A stretch of 64,000 nt of DNA. Source: Acridotheres tristis (lineage: Eukaryota > Chordata > Aves > Passeriformes > Sturnidae). A program made the translations under genes and the position numbers. The notes beneath the pieces were generated by a model. It did not search any database. It had not been told where the DNA came from and was given only the letters and a program-made list of their open reading frames with translations. The DNA lies in the NCBI GenBank assembly GCA_037013685.1, contig CM072885.1, forward strand, positions 23,030,125 to 23,094,124. Reading direction: 5' to 3'. Shown in pieces: positions 10,601 through 24,076 of the stretch (position 1 is its first letter; the number at the start of each line of letters is the position of its first letter).

Positions 10601-13599
10601 AACATGTCAGTATTCAGTAATTGCTGGGAATTTGGTTGTTACTGGCTTGTCTAGGCAGAGCATAGACAAAACTCTACATTTTGTTTTCTTGTTATCTTGC
10701 AGATTTCATTCCATTTTTATCAAGGCTTCAACTAATGTTATTTTATAAGAAGGATATACAAGTAGCTGTTCTTTACTCATGTCAGAAACTAAAATAAAAC
10801 TATTTTTTGTTTTTTATAACTTATTTGAAAACTCAAATTTATGTGTTAAATATATAGGAAAAAATTTCAATAGATGTAGGTATTGCAATGTTTAGAGCTC
10901 GAAGCAGAAAAGATCTAGGAAGAAAAACATTTTTCGTCATCTTAACTCTTTTCTAGTTTCCCTGAATGCTTCTTTTCAAGTATGAGATATTTTACTTGAC
11001 ACAGTATCTTGAGTATATACTCATATTTCTTCTACACTGATGCAAGCATAGAGTCAACAAAAGAAGTTTAAAATGCATGGCAATAATTTGGCTCAGGCAT
11101 CCACCTGATCATCTTGAGGATTCTGTGAATCAGGATGAATGGCATTATGTAGACCAAAGAAAAGAAGCACTGAATTCTGTTTTGGTTTGTTTAATCCTAT
11201 TCTGAAATAAAGACTATTAGGAAGACAACATACATAGAAGAGAATTCTTTATTTCATCCCAAGTAGCTTTAAAAAAAGACATTAGCTGGCAAAATTTTGG
11301 CCCTTTAGGCTTCTTTATTAACACATACATGCAATTGAACAAAGCAATTGCTTCAAATAACAGCTTCCCACATTAAATTCAGCTTCAATTGGACTTTCTC
11401 ACCATGGCACACAGGATTCCTTTTTTTTAATTGGATGAGAATAAAGTTCAGTTGCTGTCTCTTTAGGAATGGAGGGACATATTTAGTCTCAGCTGTTTCC
11501 AGTTTGTACTCCAGTTATTAGTGTTTCTTCAACCCTTTTTTCCCTTGCAGAAAATCTGTTTCCTTTAAATGAAAGGACAAACAAAAGGGCAAAGCAACAA
11601 GAAAGTCTTTTCTTCTGTCATTTCCTTCCAGAAATCGATCCAGTCAGTGTTTCTCTCAGATCCAATCAGAACTAGAAATGACACAGAACCCGTGCATAAG
11701 AAATGTGGCACTGCTAGTATTAGTCCAATTTCTACTTCAGAGCTGCATATCCGTTTTTCCCAAGATGTATGTGCAAAAGAGCTCCTCTTAGCTAGAGTGA
11801 CTTTATCCCCCCTTCTCTGTTTGATGGAAAAAACTCTTCTATTTTCTATAGTTGGTTTCTCTTTATTAATAGTTAGTTTGACTTGATGTCTTGCAAAATA
11901 TTGTAAGAGCTTTCAATCCTTTTGATGTCACTTTGGAGGCAGCAGTTGAACAATTTGATATCAGTGGAAGGCTCAGTTCAGTTGCCCATAGATCAGAGCA
12001 TGTAATGGGGTTCATACAACAAAAATCAACACAAAGTTTAGATTTTAAAACAAATACCATTAGCTACCTCCAAAGCAGAAAAAAATGTTATGCACATCAC
12101 CATGATTTTGAAAGAATTTTAAAATCTACAATTTATAAATATAGAAACTTAAGCAAACGCTTTACTGTGAGCAAACAAGAAAAGGCGGTGATTTCATTAA
12201 AAGTTTTGTGGTCTCCTACACAGACCCTCAGAAGTTCTTCCAGTTTATTCTCACCCTCAAGGATAAAAGAAAGGCAGCTTGGTCCTCACTAACATCACTT
12301 GGCTCAGTTCTTCCTAAATGCATCCTAAGATTGGGACTCTCAGTCAAGCTAGTCTCCTGCTTCTCTGTCCTTTCTTGTTGCAAAGCTTTGCTTGTGTAAA
12401 ATCAAATGTGTCCAGCTGCTCTTTAAGCGTTTTTACTACATGCTCTCTTCCCAGTGAAGAAAGAGAGCACTTTCCTGTTTGTTTTTTGTATACTCAGAAT
12501 AATTCCCCAAACCTATATTCAGAGTCCATTGAAAAACCTCCTATAGTTTTGCCTCTCTGGGTTAAATGCATCTCTTCCCTTTCCTCCTCCATGTAATTTT
12601 TTTCAGCAAAAGACATAAAAGTGTGCATTTCTATTTTGCTGAAATTCTCACAATACCAATTGTAAGACTATCTCTGTAGCTGTTCTTGATAGGTTTAATT
12701 GGAAGTATTTCAACCTGGTGCCTCCAGCTGGAGTGTCTTCGATTGGCTTAGCTAAATACCTTTCTACTTGTCCTCTTTTCATCTCCTTAAGTATATGCAT
12801 ATATTTGTGCTGCTATTAATAACCACTCATGTAATTGATAAGAATTGCCCACATGTCAGCTGTAATACTGGAGCACACTGAAGGTTGTTAGACAAGTCAT
12901 CAAGCACAAGAAAGACTGCAGGTTAAGTATGAAGCAACTCATGGATTTCACAAAGGGCTGTTGCAGCCCTAAAACTGCAGATACCAAATTCTTTCCCATT
13001 ACCAGCTCTCAGTCCAAGTTCTAGTAGTATCAAATAAAATAGTTCTCTACTTGTTTGTGTGAAGTATAAATAGCCCAATTTGCGAGTCCATCCTGTTGAC
13101 AGATTTAACTAAGACAGCTATGAATTCCAACTATTTAATATCTAGAAAGAAAGATGTAAAGTTCATGGAAACCACAGGATCAAGACACAGGAAGCTAATT
13201 TCTTTGTGGTAATTTTAATGGTAAGATTGAAGCCATGGGCCACTCGTACACTTCTGACATCACAAACACTTCTGACAGGGGTTAATTTCATATCTGTCAT
13301 GATAGCTAGTAATTGAGTCTCAGTGTAATTAGAAGTAATGTCCTATGTCAACAATATGCCTCAGAAATACAGATTTACATAGTAAGATCTCTTGGTATGT
13401 ACAGTTTAATCGAGCCATGTGTGCTGACCAATAAAGACCCCATTACAAAAATTTCCCTAAAGAACAATTTTTAAAAATAATCCTTTCATATTAATTTGTA
13501 AGTCAGGACTGAAAAAACATAATTACTTGGCTATATTGTTGGCTTTTTGTTGTGGAGAGTGGAATAAGAATGTGTAAACATTTCCTAAAACTGCAGCAG
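7631..13599. other. AT-rich intergenic DNA, no gene seen
   Basis: Frames up to 133 codons (11891-12292) occur on both strands, overlap each other and show no domain, codon bias or splice pattern I can support. Minor direct repeats are present (for example TGTGAATAAATCATA twice near 8139 and 8169). No LTR, LINE end or RNA gene was recognised. Confidence 0.5.
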
Positions 13600-13759
13600 A
13601 TACAGGGGTAGACACAGACCATGGAACTATGCAATATGGACATTTCTCCATAAAAGTTTTTCATTTCATTGTCCTGTTGTTAGGTCCGATTTGCTTATGT
13701 TTAAAACATAGGTGGAAGTACACAAACCAAATAATTAGATCTGTAATTTTCAGCTGTAG

Positions 13760-14205
13760 GTTAATCAGAAAGAATACAGCATGTGATCACAATAAAGCAA
13801 ATGAAATCCTAGAATGTATGAAGGGAAGTATTACTGCTAGAGATAAGAAAGTGTTAGAGCAATTAGACGAGGCACTGGTAAGACTTCCTCTGCAATAATG
13901 CACTCACTGTTCTGATAGCCCATGTTTAAGAAAGATTAATTAAACTGCAATAGTTGCAGAGACGAGCTGCTAAGATGATCAGGGAAAAAAAGAGCTTATC
14001 TTGTAAGAGTAGACTAAAATAACTTAATGGAGTCTGATAGGGCATATCATTCCTCTCTATAAATACTTCTGAGGTAGATAAATGCTAAAGAAGGAGAAAG
14101 CTATTTAAACTAAAAGACAAGGTTGACACAAGAACAAATGGGTATAAATGGGAAAACTTAGGCTGTAGATTAGAAGAAAGAGTGAGGTTCTGGAAGAGCA
14201 AATAT
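13760..14205 (+). mobile_element. Old CR1 LINE fragment, 3' ORF2 end
   Basis: A diverged CR1 reads on the plus strand. A short frame gives ANEILECMKGSITARDKKVL near 13797. Downstream, GCAGAGACGAGCTGCTAAGA (13957), ATCATTCCTCTCTATAAATA (14046) and GACACAAGAACAAATGGGTA (14126) match the CR1 ORF2 end and 3' region in order. It is more decayed than the CR1 at 7.1 kb. The 89-codon frame at 13629-13898 partly overlaps it and is not an independent gene. Confidence 0.7.
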
Positions 14206-15468
14206 TACTAGTTTAAAAGTGAGACAGGACAAGTACATAAAATATGTTTAAGAACTGGAAGGAAGTTGTCAAGATGACTAAGAAAATCCTTTTTGCTCTT
14301 CTCAAATCTCACCTGTATGACCACCTTCCATATTAAGAGCTCAGAAAACAACCAGAATGTTGTTGTTTTTTTTATAAATAATAAAAGACTGTCACTTAGT
14401 TTATTCACTCAAAATGCAATGTATATCAAACTCCAGATTAATGATAAATAGAAAACCTACTAAGTCTGAAGTCCATGCTTAACTTCACTCTTTACCTCTC
14501 TAAAAGCAGACAATAAAATAGGGGCTTTCAAGGGATATTCTATCTTAGTTTTTGTGGAAACACAGTTGTGTAACTGGGAATCCTGAGAGCAAATGATGGG
14601 GACCCAGAAGCTAGATCATTTATTTCCTCCATTTAGGGAAAATTTTGCCAAAAAACCCAGCCTAGCAAGAGACATCCTCAAAGACATATCCAACTCCTTC
14701 AGACTTTCTTTTTTGCTATTTTGATTTGATACTGCTTTCAGTCCTTTTCCTTACACCTTACACAAACTTTTTCATTAGATTCCTTCTATTTCCAATACTT
14801 GCCCACTTTTTTCCCCTACTAATTTATTTACTTTTGTTTTTATGTCCTTTATTCTCTTCTAAGTCCAAAGTAAATTTTGGGACTTACATTTGCCTTTTTC
14901 CCACCTGTCTGTTTAACAGCTTTTACACCTAAAACAATTTTGTTCAGTCAGACTGTTAATTTCTTAGGATGAGTTCAGTCCACTGCTGTGAATGTTGTAT
15001 TTCCTAAATCAAAGGTGTCCAAGTTTCCCCTGACAATCAAGCTTAATAGGGCTATAGTTACTTATATGAATTAACAAAATATTGTGGAGCAGCTCAACTG
15101 AATGAAATCAGCCCATTTTTTTCTCATCTGCTCATTTTCTTCTTTCCTTGGTCATAAATCTTATGGTACCTTCTGTTGAGATTTGAGAATACACTGTACC
15201 TCAAGACCACTGAGACCACTGGCATGTACAAGTAAGATTTTGGGTATCTGTAAATAATCTCGAGCATAAAATTACTTTGTCCTTAAAAAGGGAGTCATGA
15301 AAAAAAAATACAAAAAACAAGTAAGGTCCAGTTAACAGTTCAAAATAAAAATTTATTTTTTCAGTTATATCTTTTGACAAGATGTTATAGAAAATTCTGC
15401 ATCTATTGACCAGAGCACTTTTTGTTAGGTTTGCTTTTATGTTCCTGTTTGTTATCATGACTATTTGT
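14206..15468. other. AT-rich intergenic DNA, no gene seen
   Basis: Only short frames without domains. A pyrimidine-rich stretch lies around 14690-14860. No mobile element was recognised. Confidence 0.5.
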
Positions 15469-16551
15469 TGTTGTGAGTTGACCTTGACTGGTGACCAAGT
15501 GCCCACCAAGCTTCTTTATCACTTTCCCTCCATCAACAAGACAATGCAAGGTAAAAAAATAACAAAAAGGTTATTGGTTGGGTTCAAGACAAGGACACCA
15601 CATACCAATTACCAACATAGGCAAAACAGACTTGATGAAAATTAATTAATTTATTGGCAATTAAGTAGAGCAGCATAATAAAAACAAATCTAAAAATTCC
15701 TTAAACCCATATCTCCCTTTTTCACAGACACACCTTCACTCACAACTTTCCTATATTCATCTTCCACCTGAGCAGTGCAGTGAGGTGGGGAATGAGAGTG
15801 TGGTCAGATCATTATACCTTCTCTCTGACACTCCTTTCTCCTCATACGTTTTCCCTGCTCCACCTTGGGATTCCTCCCAAGGAATACAGACATTCATGAC
15901 TTCCAATAAGAGTCCTTTCCACAGGCTGCCTTTCTTCATGAACTGGTACAGCATGGGTTCTTTTCATGGGATACAGTCTTTCAGGAATGGAATGCTCATA
16001 TGTGGGTACCCCATAGGGTTGCAGGTCCTTACAGAAAAGCTGTTTCTGCATGGGTGCCTTTCTCCATGGACCACAGGTCCTCTCAGTATCCTGCTCCAGC
16101 ATGGGTTTCCCCTGAGCTGCAATTTCTTTCAGAGCTGGTCTGGCATGAAGGCTTCCACAGACTGCAGTATGGATATCTCTTCCACTGTGGACCTCCACGA
16201 GCTGCAAAGGGCCAACACGCTTCAGTCACCACAGTCTTCATCACAGGCTCAGGTGCGAAACTCTTCTCCAGCTCCTCGAGCACCTCCTCCCCACTTCTTC
16301 TCTGACCTTGATGTTGTCAGAGGTCACATATTCTCGGTCCTTTCTGTTGTGCAGTGTTATTTTACCCTTCTTAAATGTGTTATCACAGAAGTTCTACATA
16401 TGTCACTGATATGCTCACCTTTGGCAAGGGGGTAAGTCTATCTTAGAGCCAGCTGGAAATGGCTCTGTCCAACACAGACAACTTCTGGTGACTTCTCACA
16501 AAAGCCACACCTGAAGCCCCCCAGTACCAAAACCTTGCCATTTGAACCAAA
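15469..16551 (-). mobile_element. Solo LTR with internal GC-rich repeats
   Basis: The plus strand starts TGTTGTGAGTTGACC and ends near AACCAAACA. The minus strand carries AATAAA (plus TTTATT near 15650), so the LTR reads on the minus strand. The interior (15780-16300) is a degenerate series of CATGGG and CTGCAG-like units, which also produces the overlapping long frames on both strands (a 216-codon frame at 15785-16435 among them). The copy at 48866-50753 is the same family in the other orientation. No convincing TSD was found, so ends are approximate. Confidence 0.75.
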
Positions 16552-17393
16552 CAGCAATATATTAAAAACTCAAACATTTAGTATGATTCTCAGGAAGTAT
16601 ATATAACACTGCCTAGAATTTCCAGTGCAAAACTTTTTTTTCTTCCAACATATCTATTTGCAACTGAACATATTGGTAGAATAGACTAACTATACCATAG
16701 CAAATACTCTGTAAAGCTCAGCATTTAAAATTTATTTTAAAAATACAAAAAGAGAATATAGCACACCAGAGGTCAGATCATGTGTCCATGAGTTATATTA
16801 TTTAGTCTGCAGTCAGTTCAGTCCAGATTCAACCCAGTAGACATAAATGGACTTCTAGAAAAGAACAAAACCAGTACCAGTTTATATGACATTTCCCTGG
16901 AGTACTTTACCTGTCATTTTCTGGTATTTCAGCTCAGGGACTTTGCTGAGCCATGTGATTTGCATGATATTTGTGATTTGCCTACTTTGTGACCCACAGT
17001 ATAATCCTCTTTCAGGTACTTTGCCAATCTTCCCTTGACCTACACACAATTTTATACACACACACTGTCCTTTGATACAGGGTACCTGTTACAATGAGGT
17101 TATTAAAATTGTTAGAAATACCACTGCACAAATTAAGGTGCAAATGAGACCATATGCTGAAGTCACCAGTTAATATGAAGTAGACAGAGAAAGATAGGAA
17201 TAAATAGAGAAGGTGAAGGAAGGGAGAAAAGGATTCACAGAGACAGATTAAGTAGAAAATATCACCACTCCATGGATCCCCATGGCATCCAGTTGATCCT
17301 CTTCTGCTGGTCTTGGTGGTAAGAGTCACACAAAATATAGAGTTCAATGGATACATCTGGGCCAGGTAGGAATGCCAAGGTACTTCCCCTGGA
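16552..17393. other. Intergenic, no gene seen
   Basis: AT-rich. The 114-codon minus-strand frame at 17012-17356 runs to the edge of the next LTR and has no recognisable domain. Confidence 0.5.
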
Positions 17394-17398
17394 GGGGG

Positions 17399-18120
17399 TG
17401 TTGGAGTCAGTAAGTCAGGAGTCTCTCTGATTTCTTCAGAGAGAAATCAGAATGCAGAGATTGAGTTGAAAACTTTAGATGAATTGAAGTATATTAGGCC
17501 TCTCACTTATAAAGCAGAGGTGAAGATTTAGGTTGTAACATAAGAGAAAGAAAATAAGTAAGTAAATGGAATAAGTTTTAAGTGCTTTTAGTGAGCAAAA
17601 GTTCTTAGATGCCTGAGAAGTAGTACATGTTCCAGTGAAGGTTGAAAAACATGCTAGTGTTTTCTTAGAGGCTCCAAGAACCTAGCTTCAGACATAATAG
17701 AGTTAGAGTTAAGAATATTGCTTACATTTTCAGTTAGAACAAGATAGGCCATGAACGTAGTCCATAAGTAGCCTGGCATGCTAAGAAACTAGAATTCTAA
17801 TAGGTTAAGGAGTAGTGGTCCGAGTTTGTGTCTTAGCTAGTTGGGAAGTTTCTATAAAAGAACATGCATCAGGGAGAGCTGGTGCTCTATGCCATGGCTT
17901 TATGCCACATGCATTTTGCCGTTGCATTTTGCCACTGCAGCTTTGCCATTGCTTTATGCCATTGTTTTACTTTGCTTTGTTTTTGCTCTTGAGACTGATG
18001 TGCTTCTGCAATAAATAACTTTATAGCAACTATAAGCCACTTCGCTTTCTACACAAAGAAGAATAGGCCCGACAGTGTGGGTGCACAAGAGGCACCCGAT
18101 GTCCCCCCTGAAACCTCACA
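17399..18120 (+). mobile_element. Solo class II-like LTR, copy 1
   Basis: A 722-bp LTR begins TGTTGGAGTCAG and ends CCTCACA. The flanks are GGGGG (17394-17398) and GGGGGG (18121-18126), a G-rich TSD of 5-6 bp. It has a TATA box (CTATAAAAGAAC near 17851) and an AATAAA signal (CAATAAATAAC near 18009). A near-identical copy lies at 26893-27619 in the same orientation. No retroviral interior lies between the two, and each has its own TSD, so both are independent solo LTRs left by LTR-LTR recombination. Confidence 0.9.
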
Positions 18121-18399
18121 GGGGGGAACAGTTTTGTGTTGTCTTTTGCAACAGACTCTGGATCTGTTGCATCACTTAACATCACATGCAGTGCTCTGGT
18201 GAAAGGCTTCAGGAATGAGTCAGGGGGGCACATCAGGGGTCTTTGATGATTTATGACACCTCCTCAGCTGCCTCTCATGTGAATGTCCCATGTGTATGTG
18301 GCCTTCCCAGGGTGAGGGAGTTTCACAACTAGTGACAGGTCACCAGTCAGATGTCACCCCATTCACTACAACCCTTTATGCCTGACCCATAAGCCCAAT
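18121..18399. other. Intergenic between LTR and CR1
   Basis: Moderate-GC sequence. It may include diverged CR1 upstream of the clear RT block, but I cannot align it by eye. Confidence 0.4.
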
Positions 18400-18740
18400 G
18401 CTCATGTGTATGATGTATTAACCCAGTTGAGTGCTGGATATTTTGTCCAGAAGGATACTACAGATGCAGTATCAAAAGTCTTACTGAAATCTAAAAGTAT
18501 TACATCAGCTGCTTTCCTTTGATCAACTAGGTGAGTTACCTTATCATAAAAGAAAATAAAGTTTGACAAGCAGAACTTTCCCCTTTTGAAGCCATGTTGG
18601 CTGTGACCAGTGACCATTGTCCTTCATTTGTTTTTCAATATCTCCCAGGATAATCTTCTTGAGGATAATCTTCTTTACTGTGACTCAGTACCTTACATAC
18701 TCTTTTTGATGTATCACTTTTCAAGACATGTTATCAATAT
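18400..18740 (-). mobile_element. CR1 LINE fragment, RT domain
   Basis: A minus-strand frame (18402-18617) reads SQHGFKRGKFCLSNFI, then LVDQRKAADVILLDFSKTFD, which carries the CR1-type RT motif of LDFSKxFD form with its catalytic Asp. The frame ends in unrelated residues, so only part of the RT remains. A 15-bp unit AGGATAATCTTCTTG is duplicated in tandem at 18647-18676. Confidence 0.85.
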
Positions 18741-21700
18741 TTGGCCTTTTAAAAAATCAATCACTCAATCACATCCCTATATTCACATTAAAAGAATACC
18801 TCAGAAATAGAAAATTTCTTCACCCTGCTCATCAGAATGTGCTGGAGTAAACTAGGTTGGACTCCCATGTAGCATTTTGTTTGCAGATATCTTCCAGCTC
18901 TCTTTTGGTCAAGAGTGAGCAAAGCAATGAGGTCCTTGGTTACCATTCTTTTAACAGAAGTCTTCAATTATATTATTGTAATCTGCCATCTCTAATTAAC
19001 ATTAAATCATCTAAAACTAAAAAAAAACCCTACAAACTACTAATGCTGAGTCAAACTATTATGATAAACTTTCCTGTCTTCTCTAAACAATCCTTCATAA
19101 ATCCATACTAAGTAGTAAGCTAAATTAACTACATCAGAAAGTCACTTCAGAATGAGAAGTTATTAAAGACAGTGACAACTTAGTAGGAGACAACACACCA
19201 CTCATTTCAAAAGCTATTGAGAAGTCTTACTTGATCAAAAAGTTTGATTACTTGGGGAATGGGTAATTTAATTATCTATCTCCCTGAAAAAAGGCATCCT
19301 TGTTGACTAGGGATGTAGGGATGTATTAGCATATAATGATTTTATTAGTTCACTTAATCTAACAGCCCAACATCAAAGAGACTTTGCACTATACATAAGC
19401 ACTGAAAAGTCACAAACCAAACAAGCAAAGAGCTAAAGGTTGAAAGACAAAAGAGGATATGCTGCTGAAAAATCTCATTTTCCTGGCATCAATTTTGTTG
19501 AAGTATAGCCTTCTTCCACTGTGGTGAAGGAAAACATTTACCTTTGTAATACTGTTTGAAGTGCATCTATTAACTTTTTGGAAGTTTGAAACAAAGCAAT
19601 GTAAGCTATTCTCTCCTGGCCCACAAAAGTGCTGTCTTTGTTGTTGTTGCTGCAGTCAATTGTCCATCCCATCACCTGACAGCCACCTCCTTAGTGAGCA
19701 AAGGACTGCTGGCAACTACTTCAACTGGAAACAGACTGATCAATTTCTTGATTCTTTTTCATGACTAGTCCTCAAAGCTTCTTCTTTGCCCAAAATGTAG
19801 CTGATGGAGCTGTGGTGAATCATTTGTGAACCTTGCCTCAAGTGATATCCCATTTCCAAGTCAAATCTTCCATTGACCACAACATGGAGACACATTATTG
19901 AGTAATATGACTGGCAAAGAAAGTTCTGGAGAAAGCAAGACAGAGAAGGCATTATGTTGTTTCTGTGAGGTAGAGCTTGGAAATGTGCTGTGTTCAAATG
20001 CATAGAAGGTAACCTTACATGGTGGACAGAGGAAGTTCTCAGGTAAGTAAAATCAACGAATTTTGGAAATATTACAGAATCCTGGACTCATACTATCTAA
20101 AGGAGAAGACTGAATTTTTTTTTGCAAGACAGTCACAGAAGGAGCAAAATTAGGAACCTTCTGTGGAATTTGGAACGTGAAAGTGAGATGGAAGAAAGAA
20201 AACTGTGAGAGGGAAAACTCAGTGCATTCCTTCTTGGATCTCTGCTGAAAATATCCAGTAGCCTTAACCTTCAGTTTAAGCGGAATGCTTTACTATTTTT
20301 CTTGCTGTGTGTCTTTGTCAGAATTATTCTTCCTTTGCCTTTATAATCAAGAGGGGTTAACTCACCAAAACCTCTGATGTTTTAAAGCCAAACAGCCAGC
20401 TATCTATGGATTATGTACTGATCAGTGAAATTCACAATCTGTTCTTGTTCTGTGGAGGGACCCAAGGAGCTGCTTCAAGGTAGGCACACATCACACAAAT
20501 GACAATGTTCTCTCACCATACAGTAGCTTCTGCTGTAACTGGCACACCTATGGAACAGCATTTGGTCCACTTGCAAAGGGAGCAATTTCACGCAGTCTAT
20601 GGATGTTGCCAAAGAATACTTAACTTTTAGAATGCCAACATAAATCTGAAAGTCACCAAGCAAGTACTTATGCACTTCAAATAATTAATTATTTGGATGA
20701 AAGATCATAAAGTAAGTATATAAGAACGCAAATATAATCGCTGCATTTAAATCAATGTATGTGACTTTAAAAATATTTTTAGAAGCATTTAAGTATGATT
20801 AAATTACATCAAATATGGAATAATACAGTAAAATACAGATGAAAGCCGTAGCCAAGTAATATTGCATTTGGTAAGGGGATGAACATAACACAAAGAGATC
20901 TACAGAACATTTTTTTAGTCTGAGAAGGGTTTGTACAAAATGGGACAATATTTTATTTTTGTGTGTTCAGCATGTGAGGAAGTTAGCTTTGCATGTTGAA
21001 GTTTCCCTGGAAATAATGCCAGTATCAGCAATCATTTTATTTTTCAAAGACTTTTTTCACTTCAGTCTTCATAATGAAAAGTTGCCTAAGGGGGTGATCC
21101 ATAAAACATAAATAACAAGTTATTTTGTGCAAATGCAGCATTTATACTTTCTGCATAATGTAAACACTAACTTAGATGTATTTTAATATTGTTCTAATAT
21201 CTTTTAAATGAGCTTTGTGTTTTGGTTTGGGTTGGGTTTTGGGGTTTTTTGCAAGAATATTTGGTAGCTGTTTAATTCTGAGATAGAACAAGATAAAATA
21301 GTGTTTTGGGAGGTAAAGATTAAAAAATATAGATGACACTTTAAACAAAACATTAAACACTAAATATGGACGGTGATTATAAACAATTACATGCAAATGC
21401 AAAAGAAATATTGAATAATAAAGAGTGCGTGGTAGGTATGTCAAACATTGAGTACTAAGGACAGTAACGAAGGGGTTAATGCCTAACCTTTGTCATATCT
21501 CTGCTTTCTTACTTCTTTCTTTATACTGTTTTTCCAATTGGTGCATCTGTCTAATTGCAAACAGCTGCTGGCAAGAGAACAGATTTAGCTGTACTTTAGC
21601 AATGCAATGGCAAATGCTGATATCTTTTACATAAGTAACCAGCATATCGTAATTCAAGTAAACTTTCAGCGGATTTCATGTTTGATCTGTTTTAAGAAGT

Positions 21701-22839
21701 CCTAATATAAATCAGGACAATCAAAATTGTGATTTAAAAATTTCATAGTATTCAATGAACACTTGTGTCAGTCTCATTCTCTGTTTCATATAATGCAGTA
21801 TGTGAAAGCAATTCCTGTATTTAGCACTGACAACATGCTTGTCCTCTTTTTTTGGTCTTCTTTTGCTTTGGTTTGTTTTTTTTTAATTTTTATTTTTTTT
21901 CTTAATAGAGTGTGCATGTTTGAGAGAGAAAGATGAACAGTCATATGCTGTCCTGATATAATTAATATTTCAGTTATTCTGAAAGCATGAAGCAAATATC
22001 TGAAAATGCTTTATATTCCAGAATGGCTACATACTATATTGCTATTGAATTTCCTTCATAAATGTTGTAACTCCTCTTACTGCTTTAAAGTTATTTAAAG
22101 TTATCACCTCTTTCCCTTTATTACAAAGAAGAAATTTTAACTCAGTAGGCCGAATGGGATCTTTGAGTGCAAACCAGCTATCTATAGTGTAGTCCTCTCA
22201 CTGCTGATACGGTAATGAATGCTTTTATTGTGCACAGATATTATAAAGTATTGCTAAATAAGGTGACTAGTTACACAGGAGGTCAAAGTCCAAACTTGAA
22301 AGCACACATAAATTACAATAATTTATTGGAAAAACTAATTTCACAGTCCTTCCTCTGAATTACCTTAAGAGTGCTGTTTCATTTAAAAATATCCAAAGAT
22401 ACTGTGCTGTCTTGCAGGTCACAGTTCAAATTTGATGGTCGACTTGTGGCCTTAGCAATGCTAAGGTAGACTAAATCTGCAAATGAATGGTTTTCATGAC
22501 AGACAGGATAATGCAAAAAAATAAGGTTGCTATAGAAATTTTGCTTTACAGCACAAGTTTCATAAAATAGAACTCAAAGTTGAGCACATTGGGAATTACT
22601 ATCCAGGCCACTTACAGGCTTCAAAAACAGTGAAAGAAAAAAAGAAGCTACTATTTAGTCTATATTTCTGGACCTGTGTAGGGCAAGAGAGAATTAATTT
22701 TACAGTCTATATTGAAAGTTCAGTGTCTGAACTTTCAACTGGAGTAGGGATGGATAGGAAAACAAAGGCACTATCCTTTTTACAGGGGTCAGACAATGAT
22801 AGAAATTTTTTTCTTGACTTTATGTATTGAATGACTGTG
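18741..22839. other. AT-rich intergenic DNA, no gene seen
   Basis: Frames are short and unsupported. Poly-T and poly-A runs are common near 21230 and 21870. I looked for LTR ends between the two LTRs of the 17.4 and 26.9 kb family and found no gag, pol or env here. Confidence 0.5.
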
Positions 22840-22895
22840 TGTTATGGTTTAATCTGGTGTCTTGGCTTGAAAGATAGGTATTTACTAAAAGAGAC

Positions 22896-24076
22896 TGAAA
22901 GCATAGGGTTAAAATATTTCTAAAAATCATAGGAACTGCATACTATGCATTCAGAGGGTAGGCCAGGGAAAGAGAACTAGGCCCTGGGAACAAATATTGA
23001 GCTTTGTTTTTTCCAGATCATGTGAAGCTACACCTGCGTAATCATCATATGATAAATTACATGATTGTTAAATGTAACAATCAATGTTTGGTAATTGAAT
23101 ATGATTATTGTTTAATCATAGTAAGAATCATGAGAAACTATGTAATCGTAACAAGAATCATGAGAAAAATATTTGGGGGGTCTAATGAAAATTACAAGAA
23201 TTCATGCTTGGATAAGATCAATGTATACAATAGAACAATATGAGTTTAATAATTAATATATAGTTATATTACGAAAAGGGTATAAAAACACGTTCATCTC
23301 AGATTCATGTTGGAGTCAGATTTGGGTCTGCACCCCTAATTCCCAGAGCTCTTCAATAAAGCATCTGCATATAATCATTCTGTGATTATGTGTTTCAACA
23401 CTTGTTGCGGTGCACAGTTTAGTTTAAGATTGTTTTAAAGTTAAGTGGTTTATCCCCAAGTTACACCCCCGAGTTAAGGATCAAATGGTTTGTTCCCTTC
23501 CCGCCTTTCCCCAGTCCATCATCCTGAGTCCCAACCCACTTTCCAGATTGTTCCCTGTCCTTCTCCCTAATCCCCTCCCAGGCCTTTGTCAATCCTCCTT
23601 AGCCCCTCCTATATTTCTGGAATGTTCCATGTCAATTATCCATTCTTGGATGTACGATTCGTTGTTGTAACAGTGTTTCCACCCGTGTATTGGTTTTTCT
23701 GTATACTTTTCCCCGCCTTGTGTACCTCCCCCGAGTTACCCCAATTGGTTGATGTTCTGTACCCTCCCCTAGACCCTCCCCCATATTTAAGTTCATGCAC
23801 AGGCGGTTTCTGTGCCTTCTGTGGTTCCTACTCCTTGAATTTGGGTCTGTACCCTATCCTTCTCCAATAAATCCTCTTTTGGATCCACAGGTTTCCCTCG
23901 AGCTCTTCATTCTCCCTTGGACTAGCTGACAGCCTGGTAGTGAAAGCTACACACCTCTACCTCGGGTTCTCGGTGGAGATTCCGGAGAGGGGCCACTCAT
24001 GGCACAGGCTTGCCCAGAGGTAGCCAGGGTGTCCTGCCTGAGTGGGCAAAGGGGCGAGCTGTGTCAAACAATAACA
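22896..24076 (+). mobile_element. Third-level LTR of the nest, class I-like (split)
   Basis: It runs from TGAAAGCATAGGG to the terminus AATAACA, flanked by 4-bp AGAC at 22892-22895 and 24077-24080, the TSD length usual for gammaretrovirus-like (class I) ERVs. On the plus strand it has a TATA box (GGTATAAAAACACG near 23279) and an AATAAA signal (TTCAATAAAGC near 23352). It is itself split by the LTR at 23403-24066, leaving 507 bp plus the last few bases. Confidence 0.65.
23403..24066 (+). mobile_element. Innermost LTR of the nest, class II family A
   Basis: A 664-bp LTR starts TGTTGCGG and ends GAGCTGTGTCA. The flanks are AACACT (23397-23402) and AACAAT (24067-24072), a 6-bp TSD with one mismatch. 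It carries a TATA-like CATATTTAAG near 23782 and CCAATAAATCC near 23864. Four other members lie in this window: 37124-37796, 49352-50023, 51787-52476 and, more distantly, 61888-62566. Confidence 0.85.

Noticed and set aside
11891..12292. 133-codon frame as a host exon
   Set aside because: Low-complexity composition, an overlapping frame on the opposite strand, and no family resemblance.
15785..16435. 216-codon plus-strand open frame, with 121- and 101-codon frames overlapping it
   Set aside because: All lie inside a GC-rich repetitive LTR (15469-16551). Long frames on both strands come from the repeat units; no domain is visible.
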